From NCBI GenBank assembly GCA_007122815.1, contig SKSV01000245.1:1-5772 (forward strand): a DNA stretch of 5,772 nt, written 5' to 3'. The stretch comes from Trueperaceae bacterium. GTDB lineage: Bacteria > Deinococcota > Deinococci > Deinococcales > Trueperaceae. Positions 5,204-5,772 of this stretch are shown in pieces. Each line of letters starts with the position of its first letter. The stretch's first letter is position 1. The position numbers and the translations under genes are program-made. Below the pieces are notes generated by a model. The model searched no databases, was not told the origin of the DNA, and worked only from the letters and a program-made list of their open reading frames with translations.

Positions 5204-5772
5204 GTGGTGAGGCGCGTGGGTGCGACGGACTCGCAGGGCAAGACCGGCAGCTCGCCTTGGAGCCAGGCGGTGGACGTCTCCGTCGCCGCCAAGCCACGCC
5301 CCCGCAGCGAGTTGCTGCTGCAGGCCTTGCGGCCCCTGACCGATGCCCTGGTCGCCTTGTTCGGCCGCCTGGGCGTGCATCCGCACGCGCTGGTCGTCAC
5401 CCACGCGCTCCTGGGCGCCATCGCGGCCTCCCTCGTAGCGCTCGGTCAAGGCCTCTGGGTCTGGGCCGCGGTGCTGCTGCAGGCCAAGACGCTGATCGAC
5501 AACCTCGACGGTGGGGTGGCGCGCGCGACCGGTCGCGTCACGCGCCTCGGTCGCTACCTCGACAGCGTGCTCGACACGTTCGTGAACCTGCTGCTGTTCA
5601 CGGCGCTGGCGTTGCACGGCCCCGGCGCCTGGGCTTGGCCGCTCGCGGCCCTCGCTGCGCTGGCCCTGACGCTCATCCTCTCGCTCGACTTCAACCTCGA
5701 GCAACGCTACAAGGCACTGCGCGCCGCGCCGGGGCAACCCGAGCAGCGCGCTCCCGTCGGCGGTCCGCCCTC
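5204..5772 (+). CDS. CDP-alcohol phosphatidyltransferase family protein (3' end outside window)
   Basis: The first 189 codons are present. The protein is an integral membrane enzyme of the family that transfers a phosphatidyl or similar phospho-group from a CDP-alcohol to another alcohol, as in phospholipid synthesis. The signature D-x2-DG-x2-AR-x8-G-x3-D-x3-D is complete: DNLDGGVAR at 99-107, Gly116, Asp120 and Asp124, all metal-binding or catalytic positions. Hydrophobic segments flank it (LVVTHALLGAIAASLVALG before, VNLLLFTALAL and a longer Ala/Leu stretch after), as usual for the family. The acceptor alcohol (glycerol phosphate, inositol, serine or other) cannot be told from this part. 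The frame is open from well upstream; GTG 5204 is favoured by the -10 box, while GTG 5207 and GTG 5216 are alternatives with weak or no ribosome sites. The gene is divergent from the phosphodiesterase. Confidence 0.85.
   Translation, partial: MVRRVGATDSQGKTGSSPWSQAVDVSVAAKPRPRSELLLQALRPLTDALVALFGRLGVHPHALVVTHALLGAIAASLVALGQGLWVWAAVLLQAKTLIDNLDGGVARATGRVTRLGRYLDSVLDTFVNLLLFTALALHGPGAWAWPLAALAALALTLILSLDFNLEQRYKALRAAPGQPEQRAPVGGPP

Noticed and set aside
5121..5297. Extending the phosphodiesterase start upstream to ATG 5297
   Set aside because: The extra residues are Arg/Pro/Ser-rich and unlike the family, and the extension would overlap the divergent phosphatidyltransferase gene and its promoter.
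5096..5737. Minus-strand open frame of 213 codons opposite the phosphatidyltransferase
   Set aside because: The plus strand carries the complete CDP-alcohol phosphatidyltransferase signature and the antisense product is a low-complexity Arg/Glu/Gln-rich sequence.
1..5772. Mobile elements, tRNA/rRNA genes, CRISPR arrays or defence genes
   Set aside because: The genes here are ordinary metabolic, lipid and regulatory genes packed without gaps, and I saw no transposase motif, terminal repeat, repeat-spacer pattern or RNA gene.

Overview
This 5.8 kb window is very GC-rich, densely coding bacterial chromosome. Seven genes lie on the minus strand and one on the plus strand. The best guess is a Deinococcota member, perhaps Trueperaceae-like. 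This is inference: FabI resembles the Thermus form as I remember it, and at least two genes have a TANNNT -10 box 6-8 bases before the start codon with no Shine-Dalgarno, which is the leaderless layout known from Deinococcus. No 16S or other marker is present to settle it. There is no mobile element, tRNA, rRNA or CRISPR array, and no gene-free stretch longer than about 85 bases.

Positions 1-2182 (minus strand) carry a tryptophan block: trpE (anthranilate synthase component I), then trpG (glutamine amidotransferase component II), then the first 28 codons of a third gene, probably another trp gene. Each junction is a 4-base GTGA overlap, so the genes are translationally coupled. Positions 2199-2993 hold fabI (enoyl-ACP reductase), 16 bases upstream of trpE. 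Its reading frame is complete and keeps the catalytic Tyr/Tyr/Lys, but one in-frame TAG sits at codon 63. This is the most striking anomaly in the window.

Positions 3042-4094 encode an orphan transcription factor with receiver, winged-helix and BTAD domains. It is 48 bases upstream of fabI, has its own probable leaderless promoter, and could head a regulator-fabI-trpEG transcription unit.

Positions 4129-5120 (minus strand) hold a membrane-anchored glycerophosphodiester phosphodiesterase and, overlapping it by TTGA, a 64-residue protein resembling the Cse60 family. Facing away from them, from about 5204 on the plus strand, is a CDP-alcohol phosphatidyltransferase cut by the window end. The roughly 80-base divergent region between them has promoter-like elements on both strands and a perfect 7-base dyad. 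One side degrades phospholipid head-group diesters and the other makes phospholipids, so shared control is plausible but untested.

No clearly new system is visible. The points worth following are the fabI amber codon, the fabI-trp linkage behind an orphan regulator, the leaderless promoters, and the small Cse60-like protein coupled to a phosphodiesterase.
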